In this document: positions 1 through 8,900 of the stretch, one piece after another | Position numbering within the stretch: the stretch's first letter is position 1 | How the letters are laid out: each line of letters opens with the position of its first letter | Assembly: GCA_003645395.1 (NCBI GenBank) | Contig: QNFC01000013.1 | Coordinates: 1-19,761 of the forward strand | Length of the DNA stretch: 19,761 nt | DNA from: Gammaproteobacteria bacterium | Lineage (GTDB): Bacteria; Pseudomonadota; Gammaproteobacteria; Immundisolibacterales; Immundisolibacteraceae | Reading direction: 5' to 3' | Position numbers and translations under genes: made by a program | Notes under the pieces: generated by a model | Seen by the model: only the letters and a program-made list of their open reading frames with translations | What the model was told of the DNA's origin: nothing | Database searches by the model: none

Positions 1-333
1 CAGGGTAGTGGGACAAACATGCGGACAGTGGGTGAAGCCAAAAAACAGAATTGTCGGGTGACCTTTCAGGTCTGTTGTCGCGAAGGGCTCGCCCAGCTCG
101 TTAACCAATTCAATAACCGGCAGGGGTTTGGGTGGTACAACTGCCGTACCGTAGTCACCCCCGCCATAAGTCTGGAATGCTGCCGATAACCCTGCCGCTT
201 GGGTGATATCCGCTGCGCACACCCATAGCATCAGTGCCACACAAACTATTCCGCCCCGACCCAGAGCGGCAAAGTTATACTGCGGCTCTCTCCGGCTTGC
301 TTGATTAGCGACGTTTATATCCACAACAACCAT
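1..333 (-). CDS. SCO1/SenC family copper chaperone, 5' part only (runs off left edge)
   Basis: SCO1/SenC proteins are membrane-anchored, thioredoxin-fold copper chaperones facing the periplasm. They help metallate the CuA site of cytochrome c oxidase or act as thiol-redox proteins. The minus-strand frame is open from an ATG at 333-331 to the window edge, giving 111 residues. A hydrophobic segment at about residues 28-41 would be the signal anchor. A Gly/Pro-rich linker follows, then the start of the SCO domain (PVIELVNELGEPF, DLKGHPTILFFGF). The copper-binding CxxxC motif is visible as THCPHVCPTTL, Cys103 and Cys107. The conserved downstream His lies outside the window. The start is uncertain: ATG 333 has GGAG about 13 nt upstream, and a GTG three codons later is an alternative. 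The first internal Met (residue 35) would cut into the anchor. It diverges from hemW with about 75 bp between. The family call is firm from the motif; the exact role is inferred. Confidence 0.8.
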   Translation of the reverse strand, partial: MVVVDINVANQASRREPQYNFAALGRGGIVCVALMLWVCAADITQAAGLSAAFQTYGGGDYGTAVVPPKPLPVIELVNELGEPFATTDLKGHPTILFFGFTHCPHVCPTTL

Positions 334-408
334 CCTGATTTGATCACTCCCACTAACAACTTCGACCTGCCTGACAAGCCGACTCCGCTCAGCAAAAAGG
401 CTGAGGAG

Positions 409-1566
409 ATGACGCACCAGTTTACCACCCTGCCACCGTTGGCCCTGTACGTGCATATCCCCTGGTGCGAACGGAAATGCCCCTATTGCGATTTTAATTC
501 CCGCCCCCGCGCGGCGGCCGGCCTGCCGGAAGCTGATTACATTGATGCGCTAATCGCCGACCTTGAGAGCCACCTGCCGCAAATATGGGGACGCTCTTTG
601 AGCACTATTTTCATCGGCGGCGGCACGCCTAGCCTGTTCAGCGAAGCGGGTATTGACAATCTTCTCAGCAACATCCGCCAGCGACTGCCTTTTAATGACC
701 TCACCGAGGTCACTATGGAAGCAAACCCCGGCGCGCTCGAACAGAACAAACTACCCGGCTTTCGTGCGGCTGGCGTCAATCGACTATCGCTGGGCGTGCA
801 GAGCTTTAACGACAACGCACTTAAACAGCTGGGCCGCATTCACGATGCCGCCCAGGCACGGCGTGCGATTGAAGCCGCCAACCGCGCCGGGTTTAACAGT
901 TTCAATATCGATTTAATGTTCGGCCTGCCGGAACAAAGATTGGAGCTGGCTTTGCAGGATTTAAAGAGCGCTCTCGCTTTCGGGCCAGCGCATCTATCGC
1001 TCTACCAGCTCACGCTGGAGCCCAACACCGCCTTTGCCCGACAACCGCCGCAGCTACCCGATGATGATCTTGTTGCCGATATGCAGCATGAGCTGCACGC
1101 TGCTCTGGCACAGGCTGGGCTGGAGCAATACGAAGTTTCAGCATTTGCAAAGCAGGGGCAGGCCTGTCACCACAATGCCAACTACTGGCAGTTTGGCGAC
1201 TACCTCGGCATCGGTGCTGGTGCCCACAGCAAAATTTCTTTCCCCGACCAGATCATCCGCGAACGCAAAATCAAAGACCCCCTGCGCTACCTGCAAACGG
1301 CGAAAAGCGGCGATGCCCGCAGCGAAACCCGTACGCTTGCACCGGCAGAGACCGTATTCGAATTTATGCTTAACGCCATGCGCCTGCAAAATGGCGTACC
1401 GCTGAGCCTGTTTAGCGCCCACACGGGCCTGCCTTTAGCCGCGCTGTTGTCGCGCATCGATATAGCTCGCGACCGCGGCCTGCTGGAAATTGTAGACCAG
1501 CAACTCAAACCCACCGAGCTCGGCCACCGGTTTCTTGATGATCTCACCGAGCTATTTCTACCATGA
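409..1566 (+). CDS. hemW: HemW, radical SAM heme chaperone (HemN-like)
   Basis: HemW is a radical SAM protein that binds heme and is thought to insert it into respiratory enzymes; it is often misannotated as oxygen-independent coproporphyrinogen III oxidase. The radical SAM CxxxCxxC motif is Cys20, Cys24 and Cys27 (HIPWCERKCPYCDFNSR). GGGTPS follows at about 70-75, and the HemN C-terminal domain follows further on. At 385 residues it is close to the usual HemW length (about 380) and lacks the N-terminal extension of true HemN. The frame is open further upstream to a TTG at 301, but the family normally begins a few residues before the PPLxLYxHIPWC motif. ATG 409 fits that, with AAGG 8 nt upstream and GAGGAG directly abutting. 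It is the first gene of a plus-strand group with yoaA and tsaB (24 nt to yoaA). The neighbouring SCO1 gene also serves heme-copper respiration. Confidence 0.9.
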   Translation: MTHQFTTLPPLALYVHIPWCERKCPYCDFNSRPRAAAGLPEADYIDALIADLESHLPQIWGRSLSTIFIGGGTPSLFSEAGIDNLLSNIRQRLPFNDLTEVTMEANPGALEQNKLPGFRAAGVNRLSLGVQSFNDNALKQLGRIHDAAQARRAIEAANRAGFNSFNIDLMFGLPEQRLELALQDLKSALAFGPAHLSLYQLTLEPNTAFARQPPQLPDDDLVADMQHELHAALAQAGLEQYEVSAFAKQGQACHHNANYWQFGDYLGIGAGAHSKISFPDQIIRERKIKDPLRYLQTAKSGDARSETRTLAPAETVFEFMLNAMRLQNGVPLSLFSAHTGLPLAALLSRIDIARDRGLLEIVDQQLKPTELGHRFLDDLTELFLP

Positions 1567-1590
1567 CCTATCTTAAATGCATGACAACCC

Positions 1591-3612
1591 ATGAATGACC
1601 CGCTTGTAGATATCTACGAAGTTGACCAGGTGCTGGGCGCAGATGGCCTGCTTGCCCAGCAGATCGACGGCTTTGCTCCCCGCCCCCAACAAACCGACAT
1701 GGCCCGCGCCGTTGCCCGTGCCATCGAGCAGCAATCACAACTGGTGGTCGAGGCCGGCACCGGCGTGGGTAAAACCTTTGCTTATCTGGTGCCCGCCCTG
1801 CTCGCCGGCCAGAAAACGCTGATCTCGACTGGCACGCGCAACCTGCAGGATCAACTCTTCACCCGCGACCTGCCGACCCTGCGCGAACTCATTGGTCATG
1901 ATTTAAGCATTGCCCTGCTAAAGGGCCGCACCAACTATATTTGCCCCTATCGGCTAGAACGAGCAGAGGCCAGCCACGCCACCGCCGCTGGTAGCAGTTA
2001 TAGCCAAAAAGACTGGCGGGTACTCCGCCAGATAAGGGAGTTTGCTCAATCCCGCGCGGACGGCGATCTGGACAATTTTCCCGGCGTTGAAATCCACCCG
2101 GCAATCCGTGCTCAGGTCACCTCTACCGCCGACAACTGCCTGGGCCAGGAATGTCCGGACATTGACGACTGCCCGCTGCTTCAAGCTCGCCGCCGCGCTC
2201 AGCAGGCCGACCTGGTGGTGATCAACCATCACCTCTTTTTTGCCGACCTGGCAGTACGCGAAAGTGGGTTTGGCGAGGTGGTTCCCTACGCCGATGTGCT
2301 GATATTCGACGAAGCCCACCTGATACCCGACGTGGCCACCCAGTTTTTTGGCGAGCAGGTAAGCAGCAGCCAGCTGATCAACCTGAGCCGTGACCTGCAG
2401 GCAGAAAACCCCGGCGACATTGACGACCTGGAGCCTCGGCTGCGGCAACTAGAAGTCACCACCAACGACCTTACCCAGCTGCTTGGGCAGCTCAACAACC
2501 GGGATGACTGGGCCAATTTGATCCGCAAACCAGATCTTAAATTGGCGCTTAACGATCTGATAGAAGCGCTACAGACGATGCTCAATTGCCTGCAGTCGCA
2601 TCGCCAACGTAGCAAAGAGCTCGACAACTGCGGCAACCGTGCAGAGCGCATGATCACCACCCTGCAAGCCATGCAGTTAATGCCGCCTACCCCATCAGCT
2701 GAATCAGAAAACCCGGCCGTTGCGGCTGAGGCTGAAAACAGCGCCGCAACGCCGATCGAGGGTAACGTCCAGTGGCTGGAAATACGGGGTCGTGGCTTCG
2801 TCTTGCACAACGACCCCATTGAAATATCACCGCGGATGGAGCAGGCCTACGACACCCACCCTCGTAGCTGGATATTCACCTCCGCCACCCTCGCCGCCGG
2901 CGAAACCTTCGACCTGTTCACTCGGCGCATGGGCCTGGAGGAGAGCGAAACTCTGTTGCTTGATACCCCTTTCGATTACGCCAACCAGGCGCTGCTCTAC
3001 CTGCCGCCTGACCTGCCCGAGCCCAACGATGAACGCCACACCGAAGCGGTGGTGGCCGCGGCTTTGCCGATACTCAGAGCGAGCAGAGGCCGGGCGTTCA
3101 TGCTGTTTACCAGCTATGCTGCCCTGCACCGGGCCAAAGCCCTGCTCGCCAACGAAACCGAATTTTCCCTGCTCATTCAGGGCGATCTACCCAAGGCGAA
3201 ACTACTCGATAAATTTCAGCAGCTACCCAACGCGGTACTACTGGCAACCGCCAGCTTCTGGCAGGGCGTCGACGTGCGTGGCGAAGCGCTTAGTTGCGTC
3301 ATCATCGACAAACTGCCGTTCGCCAGCCCGTTTGAACCATTAATTAAAGCGCGCATCGACGCTATGCGTCGCGCCGGCGGCAATCCGTTTCGCGATCTAC
3401 AAATGCCCAGCGCCATCATCAGTCTGAAACAGGGTGCCGGACGGCTAATCCGCGACCACGCAGACCGCGGATTGTTGATGATTTGTGATCCTCGTCTGCG
3501 CAGTCGCAGTTACGGCAAATCCTTTGTCGCTGCGTTACCGCCGATGCGCGTCACCGAAAAAGCCGACACAGCCGCCGCATTTTTTTCCCAGCCCGCCGGT
3601 AATACCTCGTGA
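1591..3612 (+). CDS. yoaA: YoaA, DinG/XPD-family ATP-dependent DNA helicase with Fe-S cluster
   Basis: This is a superfamily 2 Fe-S helicase of the DinG/XPD group; in E. coli YoaA works in DNA damage tolerance together with the polymerase III chi subunit. Walker A is EAGTGVGKT (about 54-62). Four cysteines placed like the [4Fe-4S] ligands are Cys118, Cys183, Cys188 and Cys194. The DEAH box (FDEAH) is at 239-243. The C-terminal helicase lobe carries SFWQGVDVRGE, KLPFASP and QGAGRLIRD. The protein has 673 residues, somewhat longer than E. coli YoaA (about 636). Part of the excess is a Pro/Ala/Glu-rich stretch at about 365-390, just before the conserved RGRGF segment. The stop overlaps the tsaB start by 4 bases (GTGA), implying translational coupling. 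The yoaA-tsaB adjacency is the same as in E. coli. The ATG at 1591 has only a weak Shine-Dalgarno sequence. Confidence 0.92.
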   Translation: MNDPLVDIYEVDQVLGADGLLAQQIDGFAPRPQQTDMARAVARAIEQQSQLVVEAGTGVGKTFAYLVPALLAGQKTLISTGTRNLQDQLFTRDLPTLRELIGHDLSIALLKGRTNYICPYRLERAEASHATAAGSSYSQKDWRVLRQIREFAQSRADGDLDNFPGVEIHPAIRAQVTSTADNCLGQECPDIDDCPLLQARRRAQQADLVVINHHLFFADLAVRESGFGEVVPYADVLIFDEAHLIPDVATQFFGEQVSSSQLINLSRDLQAENPGDIDDLEPRLRQLEVTTNDLTQLLGQLNNRDDWANLIRKPDLKLALNDLIEALQTMLNCLQSHRQRSKELDNCGNRAERMITTLQAMQLMPPTPSAESENPAVAAEAENSAATPIEGNVQWLEIRGRGFVLHNDPIEISPRMEQAYDTHPRSWIFTSATLAAGETFDLFTRRMGLEESETLLLDTPFDYANQALLYLPPDLPEPNDERHTEAVVAAALPILRASRGRAFMLFTSYAALHRAKALLANETEFSLLIQGDLPKAKLLDKFQQLPNAVLLATASFWQGVDVRGEALSCVIIDKLPFASPFEPLIKARIDAMRRAGGNPFRDLQMPSAIISLKQGAGRLIRDHADRGLLMICDPRLRSRSYGKSFVAALPPMRVTEKADTAAAFFSQPAGNTS

Positions 3613-4304
3613 ACATCATCGCGATTGAAAGCTCCACCGAGCAATGCAGCGTTGCCTTGCGCTGTGGCGAGCAAACCCGGCAACTGATCAGTGACCAGCC
3701 CCGGGGCCACGCCGAGCAGATATTGCCGATGATCGAATCACTAATGGCCGACGCTAGTATCTCCCGTAAGCAAATCGACCGGGTCGTTTTCGGCCAGGGC
3801 CCCGGCTCCTTCACCGGCGTTCGGGTCGCCTGCAGTGTTGCCCAGGGATTGGGTTACGGCCTCGATATTCCGGTGCTGCCGGTTTCGTCCCTCGCTGCGC
3901 TGGCGCAGGCCTCTATCGCCGAAACATCAAGCACAGAAATGACTCAACGGGTTATCGTCGCTCAGGATGCCCGCCTGGCAGAAATCTACGTCGGCATTTA
4001 CGAGTTTATGGCATCAGCACTTAAAGAAATCACCATTGAGCAGGTGATAAAACCGCACACTTTCGACGACCATTTCCAACTCAGCGGCAACGACTGGATC
4101 GCCGCCGGCAATGGCTGGCAGGTTTATCAGGAAGAAATGAACAGCGTCATCGCGACCCGGATAAACCGCCAACTCTCTGCCTGCCGGCCCGACGCTCGCG
4201 CGCTGCTTGAGCTGGCCACTGGCATCGCCTATCGCGATCGAGCAGTCAGCGCCGACCAGGCCCAGCCGGTCTATGTTCGCGACCAGGTCACCCATCGCAA
4301 ATGA
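3609..4304 (+). CDS. tsaB: TsaB, tRNA N6-threonylcarbamoyladenosine (t6A) synthesis scaffold subunit
   Basis: TsaB is an ASKHA-fold protein without catalysis of its own. It pairs with TsaD and, with TsaE and TsaC, makes the universal t6A37 modification on ANN-decoding tRNAs in the cytoplasm. The N-terminus (MNIIAIESSTEQCSVAL) is the typical first strand and phosphate-loop region of the fold. The family signature GQGPGSFTGVRVA is at about 60-72. The length of 231 residues equals that of E. coli TsaB. Translation starts at a GTG inside the end of yoaA (GTGA overlap). The gene converges on dsbB with only 7 bases between the two stop codons, and no terminator is visible there. Confidence 0.93.
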   Translation: MNIIAIESSTEQCSVALRCGEQTRQLISDQPRGHAEQILPMIESLMADASISRKQIDRVVFGQGPGSFTGVRVACSVAQGLGYGLDIPVLPVSSLAALAQASIAETSSTEMTQRVIVAQDARLAEIYVGIYEFMASALKEITIEQVIKPHTFDDHFQLSGNDWIAAGNGWQVYQEEMNSVIATRINRQLSACRPDARALLELATGIAYRDRAVSADQAQPVYVRDQVTHRK

Positions 4305-4311
4305 GAAGTGC

Positions 4312-4830
4312 CTAGTTGCCGGAGAGCACCCACCGCCGCCATTTCGGTACCAGTGGCAAGATCGCGCCAATTCCCAGCAGCAGAAACCAGACCAATGCCC
4401 AGGCCGGCATACTTAGGCCAAGAAAACTCCACAGCTGTTCGGCGCACTCTCCAGATCCCTGAAAAATCATCTGCGCGGCATCTGCAAGCGGAAAGTTCTC
4501 CATCATGAAATCGAGGCCTGGCCCGCAGGCTGGCACCTGATCAGCGGGCAGGTTCTGCAACCTCAGGTGCCAGCCAGAAACGCCGACACCGATGACTGAA
4601 ACTAACCCACCAGCCAAACCATAAACCCATCGTCCCCAATCTTTTGGCCCGTGCAAAAACGCAATCAGTAGCACTCCAGCAAGTCCAAAAAACACCACCC
4701 TTTGCAGGATACAGAGTGGACACGGCTCTAACCCAAGCCGGTGCTGCAGAAACAGCACGAAACCGATCAACCCGGCAATAATCAGCAGTTGGATCAAATA
4801 CCAACTACGCAGGCTAAAATTAATGTTCAT
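4312..4830 (-). CDS. dsbB: DsbB, inner-membrane disulfide bond formation protein
   Basis: DsbB reoxidises periplasmic DsbA and passes the electrons to membrane quinone. The 172-residue sequence has the expected four hydrophobic helices (about 11-29, 42-60, 66-85 and 141-161). Both redox pairs are present: the first-loop CPLC motif (Cys37, Cys40) and the second-loop pair Cys102 and Cys129. The Gln-Arg after CPLC (QR, 43-44) resembles the quinone-proximal region of the family. The start ATG has an AGGGGGG Shine-Dalgarno sequence about 7-8 nt upstream. It lies downstream of sodB on the same strand, only 78 bp away, with an intrinsic terminator between. It therefore either depends on read-through from sodB or has a promoter within or beside the terminator. 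No dsbA is in the window. Confidence 0.93.
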   Translation of the reverse strand: MNINFSLRSWYLIQLLIIAGLIGFVLFLQHRLGLEPCPLCILQRVVFFGLAGVLLIAFLHGPKDWGRWVYGLAGGLVSVIGVGVSGWHLRLQNLPADQVPACGPGLDFMMENFPLADAAQMIFQGSGECAEQLWSFLGLSMPAWALVWFLLLGIGAILPLVPKWRRWVLSGN

Positions 4831-4856
4831 CCGCTTTTCCCCCCTAAAAAAACACT

Positions 4857-4880
4857 AAAAAAAACCCGCACAGTGGCGGG
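4857..4880 (-). terminator. Rho-independent terminator downstream of sodB
   Basis: Read on the minus strand, a perfect 5-bp GC stem (CCCGC / GCGGG, loop of 6) is followed at once by eight T residues. It starts 29 bases after the sodB stop. Its U-tract ends about 26 bases before the dsbB start. On the plus strand the hairpin is followed by five Ts, so weak bidirectional action is possible, but no plus-strand gene reads into it. Confidence 0.85.
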
Positions 4881-4908
4881 ATTTTTAATATTCTTTTAGC
4901 AGTTCCGT

Positions 4909-5487
4909 TTAGCCAAGGTTGGCTGCCACGAAATCCCAGTTAACGAGATTCCAGAAGGCTTCCAGATATTTCGGCCGGGCATTGCGGTAGTCGATGTAGT
5001 AAGCGTGTTCCCATACATCGCAGGTCAGCAATGGCTTTTGGCCGCTGGTGAGCGGGCATCCGGCACCGGTAGTGCTGGCAAGCTCGATTGAACCGTCGCT
5101 GTTCTGCACCAGCCAACCCCAGCCAGAACCGAAGGTGGTGATAGCGTTTGCACTGAATTTTTCTTTGAACTCAGCAAATGAACCGAATGCTTTGTTAATA
5201 GCGTCAGCCAACGCGCCGGTAGGCTCGCCACCGCCGTTGGGGCTCAGGCAGTTCCAGTAAAAGGTGTGGTTAAACACCTGAGCGGCATTATTGAACAGCC
5301 CGCCGGACGAGTTTTTTATCACTTCTTCCAAACTTGCGCTGGCCTGATCACTGCCCTCAAGCAGTTTGTTCAGGTTGGTCACGTAGGTCTGGTGGTGCTT
5401 GCCGTAGTGGTATTCGAGCGTTTCCTGCGAAATATGCGGTTGCAGGGCATCCAGTGCATAAGGCAGTGCGGGTAATTCATGGGCCAT
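4909..5487 (-). CDS. sodB: SodB, iron superoxide dismutase
   Basis: This cytoplasmic enzyme dismutates superoxide to H2O2 and O2. Counting from the chosen start, the metal ligands fall at His27, His74, Asp157 and His161 (YHYGKHH, FNHTFYW, DVWEHAYYIDY), the same numbers as in E. coli SodB. Gln70 in AAQVFNHTFYW is the active-site Gln placement typical of Fe rather than Mn enzymes. The length of 192 residues fits. An in-frame ATG lies two codons upstream (5493). The AGGAG sits only 3 nt from that ATG but 9 nt from the ATG at 5487, and starting at 5487 also gives the normal family N-terminus (MAHELPALPY). The gene is transcribed away from gltB, probably from its own promoter at about 5581-5609, and ends at a strong terminator. 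Confidence 0.95.
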   Translation of the reverse strand: MAHELPALPYALDALQPHISQETLEYHYGKHHQTYVTNLNKLLEGSDQASASLEEVIKNSSGGLFNNAAQVFNHTFYWNCLSPNGGGEPTGALADAINKAFGSFAEFKEKFSANAITTFGSGWGWLVQNSDGSIELASTTGAGCPLTSGQKPLLTCDVWEHAYYIDYRNARPKYLEAFWNLVNWDFVAANLG

Positions 5488-5496
5488 GATCATCTT

Positions 5497-5501
5497 CTCC
5501 T
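5497..5501 (-). promoter_or_regulatory. sodB ribosome binding site (decides the start)
   Basis: AGGAG on the minus strand lies 9 nt before the ATG at 5487 but only 3 nt before the alternative ATG at 5493. It therefore favours the downstream start. Confidence 0.7.
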
Positions 5502-5580
5502 GGTAGTTACTTAATGGTTTTTATTTCTACAATCGGGCACCCAATTTGATGCCGTCTGCAGTCAAGCAAGGGAGCCGGGC

Positions 5581-5609
5581 ATTCTAGGACCGCCGATCTG
5601 CCGTAGCAA
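5581..5609 (-). promoter_or_regulatory. Candidate sigma-70 promoter of sodB
   Basis: On the minus strand TTGCTA (-35, 4 of 6 consensus) and TAGAAT (-10, 5 of 6) are separated by 17 bases. They would place the transcript start near 5573, about 85 nt before the sodB ATG. No clear Fur box or IscR site was seen. Identified by eye only. Confidence 0.5.
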
Positions 5610-5664
5610 GCCCGTTTGGGCACTGCCTGCAGGAAAACTCCGTCGTCGGTGTACTATCTATTGA

Positions 5665-5693
5665 TTGAGATAAATGGCCACAGATTGTATGAT
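5665..5693 (+). promoter_or_regulatory. Candidate sigma-70 promoter of the gltBD-hemE-priA block
   Basis: TTGAGA (-35, 4 of 6) and TATGAT (-10, 5 of 6) are separated by exactly 17 bases. The -10 is preceded by TTG, which weakly resembles an extended -10. It would start transcription near 5700, leaving a leader of about 230 nt before the gltB ATG. It faces away from the candidate sodB promoter, with about 55 bp between the two -35 elements. Confidence 0.55.
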
Positions 5694-5699
5694 CCGCGG

Positions 5700-5931
5700 C
5701 TCGCGTAAGAGTACGGAAGCGCCTAAACACCGGACATCCTGGCCAAAGACACCGCTGGTTGCGCTGGTTTTCAAAACCACCAAAAACGGTTAATGAACTA
5801 CGTTTCCCCACGGAGCAGGCCTGATTGCCCTCTGCAAGACCGGGCTTCGTAGACATAACAGCGCGGCGCAAAGATTAATTTCAGCGTTGGCTTTGCCGGC
5901 ATTAGCACTACGGACATTTGTAAGAGAATTT
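5700..5931 (+). other. Long untranslated leader of gltB (no gene recognised)
   Basis: With the candidate promoter at 5665-5693, this is the 5' leader of gltB. It contains a perfect inverted repeat TGGTTTT-C-AAAACCA (5765-5779) flanked by ACCG and CGGT, so a longer imperfect stem is possible. A second imperfect stem lies around 5813-5836. No run of T follows either, so there is no intrinsic terminator. A 19-codon reading frame (5793-5852) has no Shine-Dalgarno sequence and is not convincing as a leader peptide. Nothing matches a riboswitch class that can be recognised by eye. The rest of the 444-bp gap (5488-5664) holds the sodB leader and promoter. Confidence 0.4.
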
Positions 5932-8900
5932 ATGCACAACAGCAAACCTCATAACGGTCTTTACCGACCGCAATTCGAACACGATAGTTGTGGCTTCGGC
6001 CTGATCGCGCAGATGGATGGTATTGCCAGCCACAGCCTGGTCCAATCTGCCATCAATTCACTGGCACGATTAACCCATCGCGGTGCAATTGCCGCCGATG
6101 GCAAAACCGGTGATGGCTGCGGTCTTCTGATCCGCAAACCCGATGAGTTCCTGCGCGCAGTGGCGATTGAGTCGGGCCTGCAACTCAAAGAACTCTACGC
6201 AGCCGGGATGGTGTTCCTGGATGCAGATGAAAAACTTGCCGACCGCGCCCGCAACGAGCTCAACCAGCAACTGGCTAAAGAAGGGTTAACGGTAGCGGGT
6301 TGGCGTACCGTGCCGGTCAACCCGGCAGCGCTGGGAGAACAGGCGGTAAAGTCCCAGCCCCAAATAGAACAAATTTTTGTTAACGGCGATGACGATATGG
6401 ATGAGGTGGATTTCAACCGTCATCTCTATTTTGCTCGTCGACGCGCCGAAAAAGCGCTTGCTGATGACTCCAGCTTTTTTGTTACCGCCCTCTCCTGCCA
6501 TGTGATTTCCTACAAAGGTCTGGTGATGCCGGCGCGGTTGCCAGAACTGTTTCCTGATCTGGGTGACCCACGGTTTACTTCGTCAATCTGCGTTTATCAC
6601 CAACGCTTTTCCACCAACACTTCCCCGTCGTGGAAACTGGCGCAGCCATTTCGCTATCTGGCCCACAACGGCGAGATAAACACCGTGCAGGGCAACCGTT
6701 TCTGGGCACAGGCCCGGGGCAGTAAATTTGCAAGCCCACTGTTTGAAAATGTCGACGACATATTACCCGTGGTCAATAGCGACGGCTCCGACTCACAAAG
6801 CCTGGACAACATGCTCGATGTGCTGCTTTCGGGCGGCATGGACATCTTCCGCGCTATGCAGCTGATGATTCCACCGGCGTGGCAGAACGACCCGCATATG
6901 GGCGACGACCTGCGCGCCAGTCACCGCTATCACAGCATGATTTCTGAACCTTGGGATGGTCCTGCAGGCATTGTGCTCACCGATGGTCGCTATGCTGCTT
7001 GTCGGACTGATCGTAACGGTCTGCGGCCCGCCCGCTGGGTAATCACTACTGATCGCACCATTACTCTGGCTTCAGAAACTGGCGTGCGTGACTACAAACC
7101 GGAAGAGGTACTGAGCAAAGGCCGACTAAAACCGGGCGAAATGCTGGCCGTGGACACCTGGACCGGCGAACTGCTAATGCCGGCCGATATCGACCGCATG
7201 CTGGCTCAGCGTCACCCTTACCAGACCTGGCTAGAAAAATTCAGCCATAACCTGGCCGACATTGACTGCCCGGCCAGCTCTCAGCCGGAATTTGGCGAGG
7301 CGATTCACGGCGATGAGCTGCGAACTTATGAAAAATTTTTCAACCTCACTTATGAAGAGCTAACCCAGGTGCTCCGCCCACTGGCCGACAACGGCCAGGA
7401 GGCAACCGGCTCCATGGGCGACGACACCCCCATGGCCGTGTTGTCACGGCAGGTGCGCTCCATCTACGACTACTTCCGTCAATCCTTCGCCCAGGTCACT
7501 AACCCGCCTATTGATCCTTTGCGGGAAAACATCGTGATGTCGCTGGCCACCAATTTTGGCCGTTCTGGGAATGTCTTTGATGAAATTCCGGAACACGCTG
7601 CCAAGGTTTCTACCGATACTCCAGTATTGACCCGGCGTGCGTTCCATCAGGTTCAGGCCCTTGACCATCTCGGTATCTCCGCAGAGACCATCGACCTGAA
7701 CTATCGTCCACTAGATGACGGCAGCGTCCTTCAGCACGTAATCGAAGGCCTTTGCAGCAGGGCTGAGGAAGCTATTCGGGCCGGTAAAACCATTATCGTT
7801 CTTTGCGACCGAAATCTGGATCGTGACCAGATTCCAGTGCCAGCGTTAATGGCCACCGGTGCGGTCCATCATCACCTTACCCGCCTGGGTATTCGCGGCG
7901 ACGCCCAACTGATTGTTGAAACTGGCAGTGCCCGCGACCCGCACCAGATCGCGACCCTGATCGGTTTTGGTGCCACCGCTGTTTATCCTTTCCTGGCGTT
8001 GGCAGCGATCGAACAGATTGCCGAAGGCGAACAGACAGACCCGCATATCGCCTGCGCGAATTACATCAAGGGCATCAATAAGGCCCTCTTTAAAATTATG
8101 TCGAAAATGGGCATTTCGACCATTGCCAGCTATCGCGGTACCCAGCTGTTTGAGGCCATTGGCATTCACAAGGAGGTCACCGACCCCTGCTTCGAGGGCG
8201 TCGTCAGCCGTATCGGCGGCAGCCGTTTTATCGACTTCGAAAATGACCAGCGCCACCTGGCCCGAAATGCCTGGAAACCCCGCAAGGTAGTTGAACAGGG
8301 CGGCCTGCTCAAATACGTTCACGGTGGCGAATACCACGCTTACAACCCGGACATTATCCGCGCCCTCCATAGCGCCGTACGCACCCGCGAGCAGCGCTAC
8401 TACGACGAGTTCGCCAGCCTGGTAAATAACCGCCCGCCCGCGGCCATGCGTGATTTGATTGGTCTCAGCACTGACCAAACCCCTATTCCGCTGAGCCAGG
8501 TAGAACCACTAGAGTCAATCATCACGCGCTTTGATAGCGCCGGCATGTCTCTCGGCGCGCTATCGCCTGAAGCTCACGAGTCGCTGGCTATCGCCATGAA
8601 CCGCCTTGGCGGGCGCTCAAATTCCGGTGAGGGTGGCGAGAGTATCGAACGCTACGGTAACGAGCGCACCTCTAAAATCAAACAGGTGGCATCAGGCCGT
8701 TTTGGTGTCACGCCCCATTATCTGGTTAACGCCGAAGTTCTGCAGATTAAAATAGCCCAGGGTGCAAAACCAGGCGAGGGCGGGCAGTTGCCCGGTGACA
8801 AGGTCAATGACCTGATCGCCACACTACGCTTTACCCGCCCAGGCGTTACGCTGATTTCGCCACCACCGCACCATGACATCTATTCGATCGAAGACCTCGC

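Noticed and set aside
301..408. Upstream extension of hemW to a TTG start at 301
   Set aside because: No ribosome site precedes the TTG. The added 36 residues are unlike HemW N-termini, and this stretch overlaps the start of the divergent SCO1 gene.
1954..2448. 164-codon antisense frame inside yoaA
   Set aside because: It is opposite the Fe-S and DEAH region of YoaA, with no independent evidence of coding.
5793..5852. 19-codon possible leader peptide upstream of gltB
   Set aside because: No Shine-Dalgarno sequence, no run of regulatory Glu or Gln codons, and no attenuator terminator after it.
5584..5871. 95-codon minus-strand frame in the sodB-gltB gap
   Set aside because: It lies antisense to the gltB leader and overlaps both candidate promoters. 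It has no recognisable domain, and its composition looks like chance coding.
7846..8478. 210-codon antisense frame inside gltB
   Set aside because: It is a shadow of the conserved GltB frame with no supporting start context or motif.
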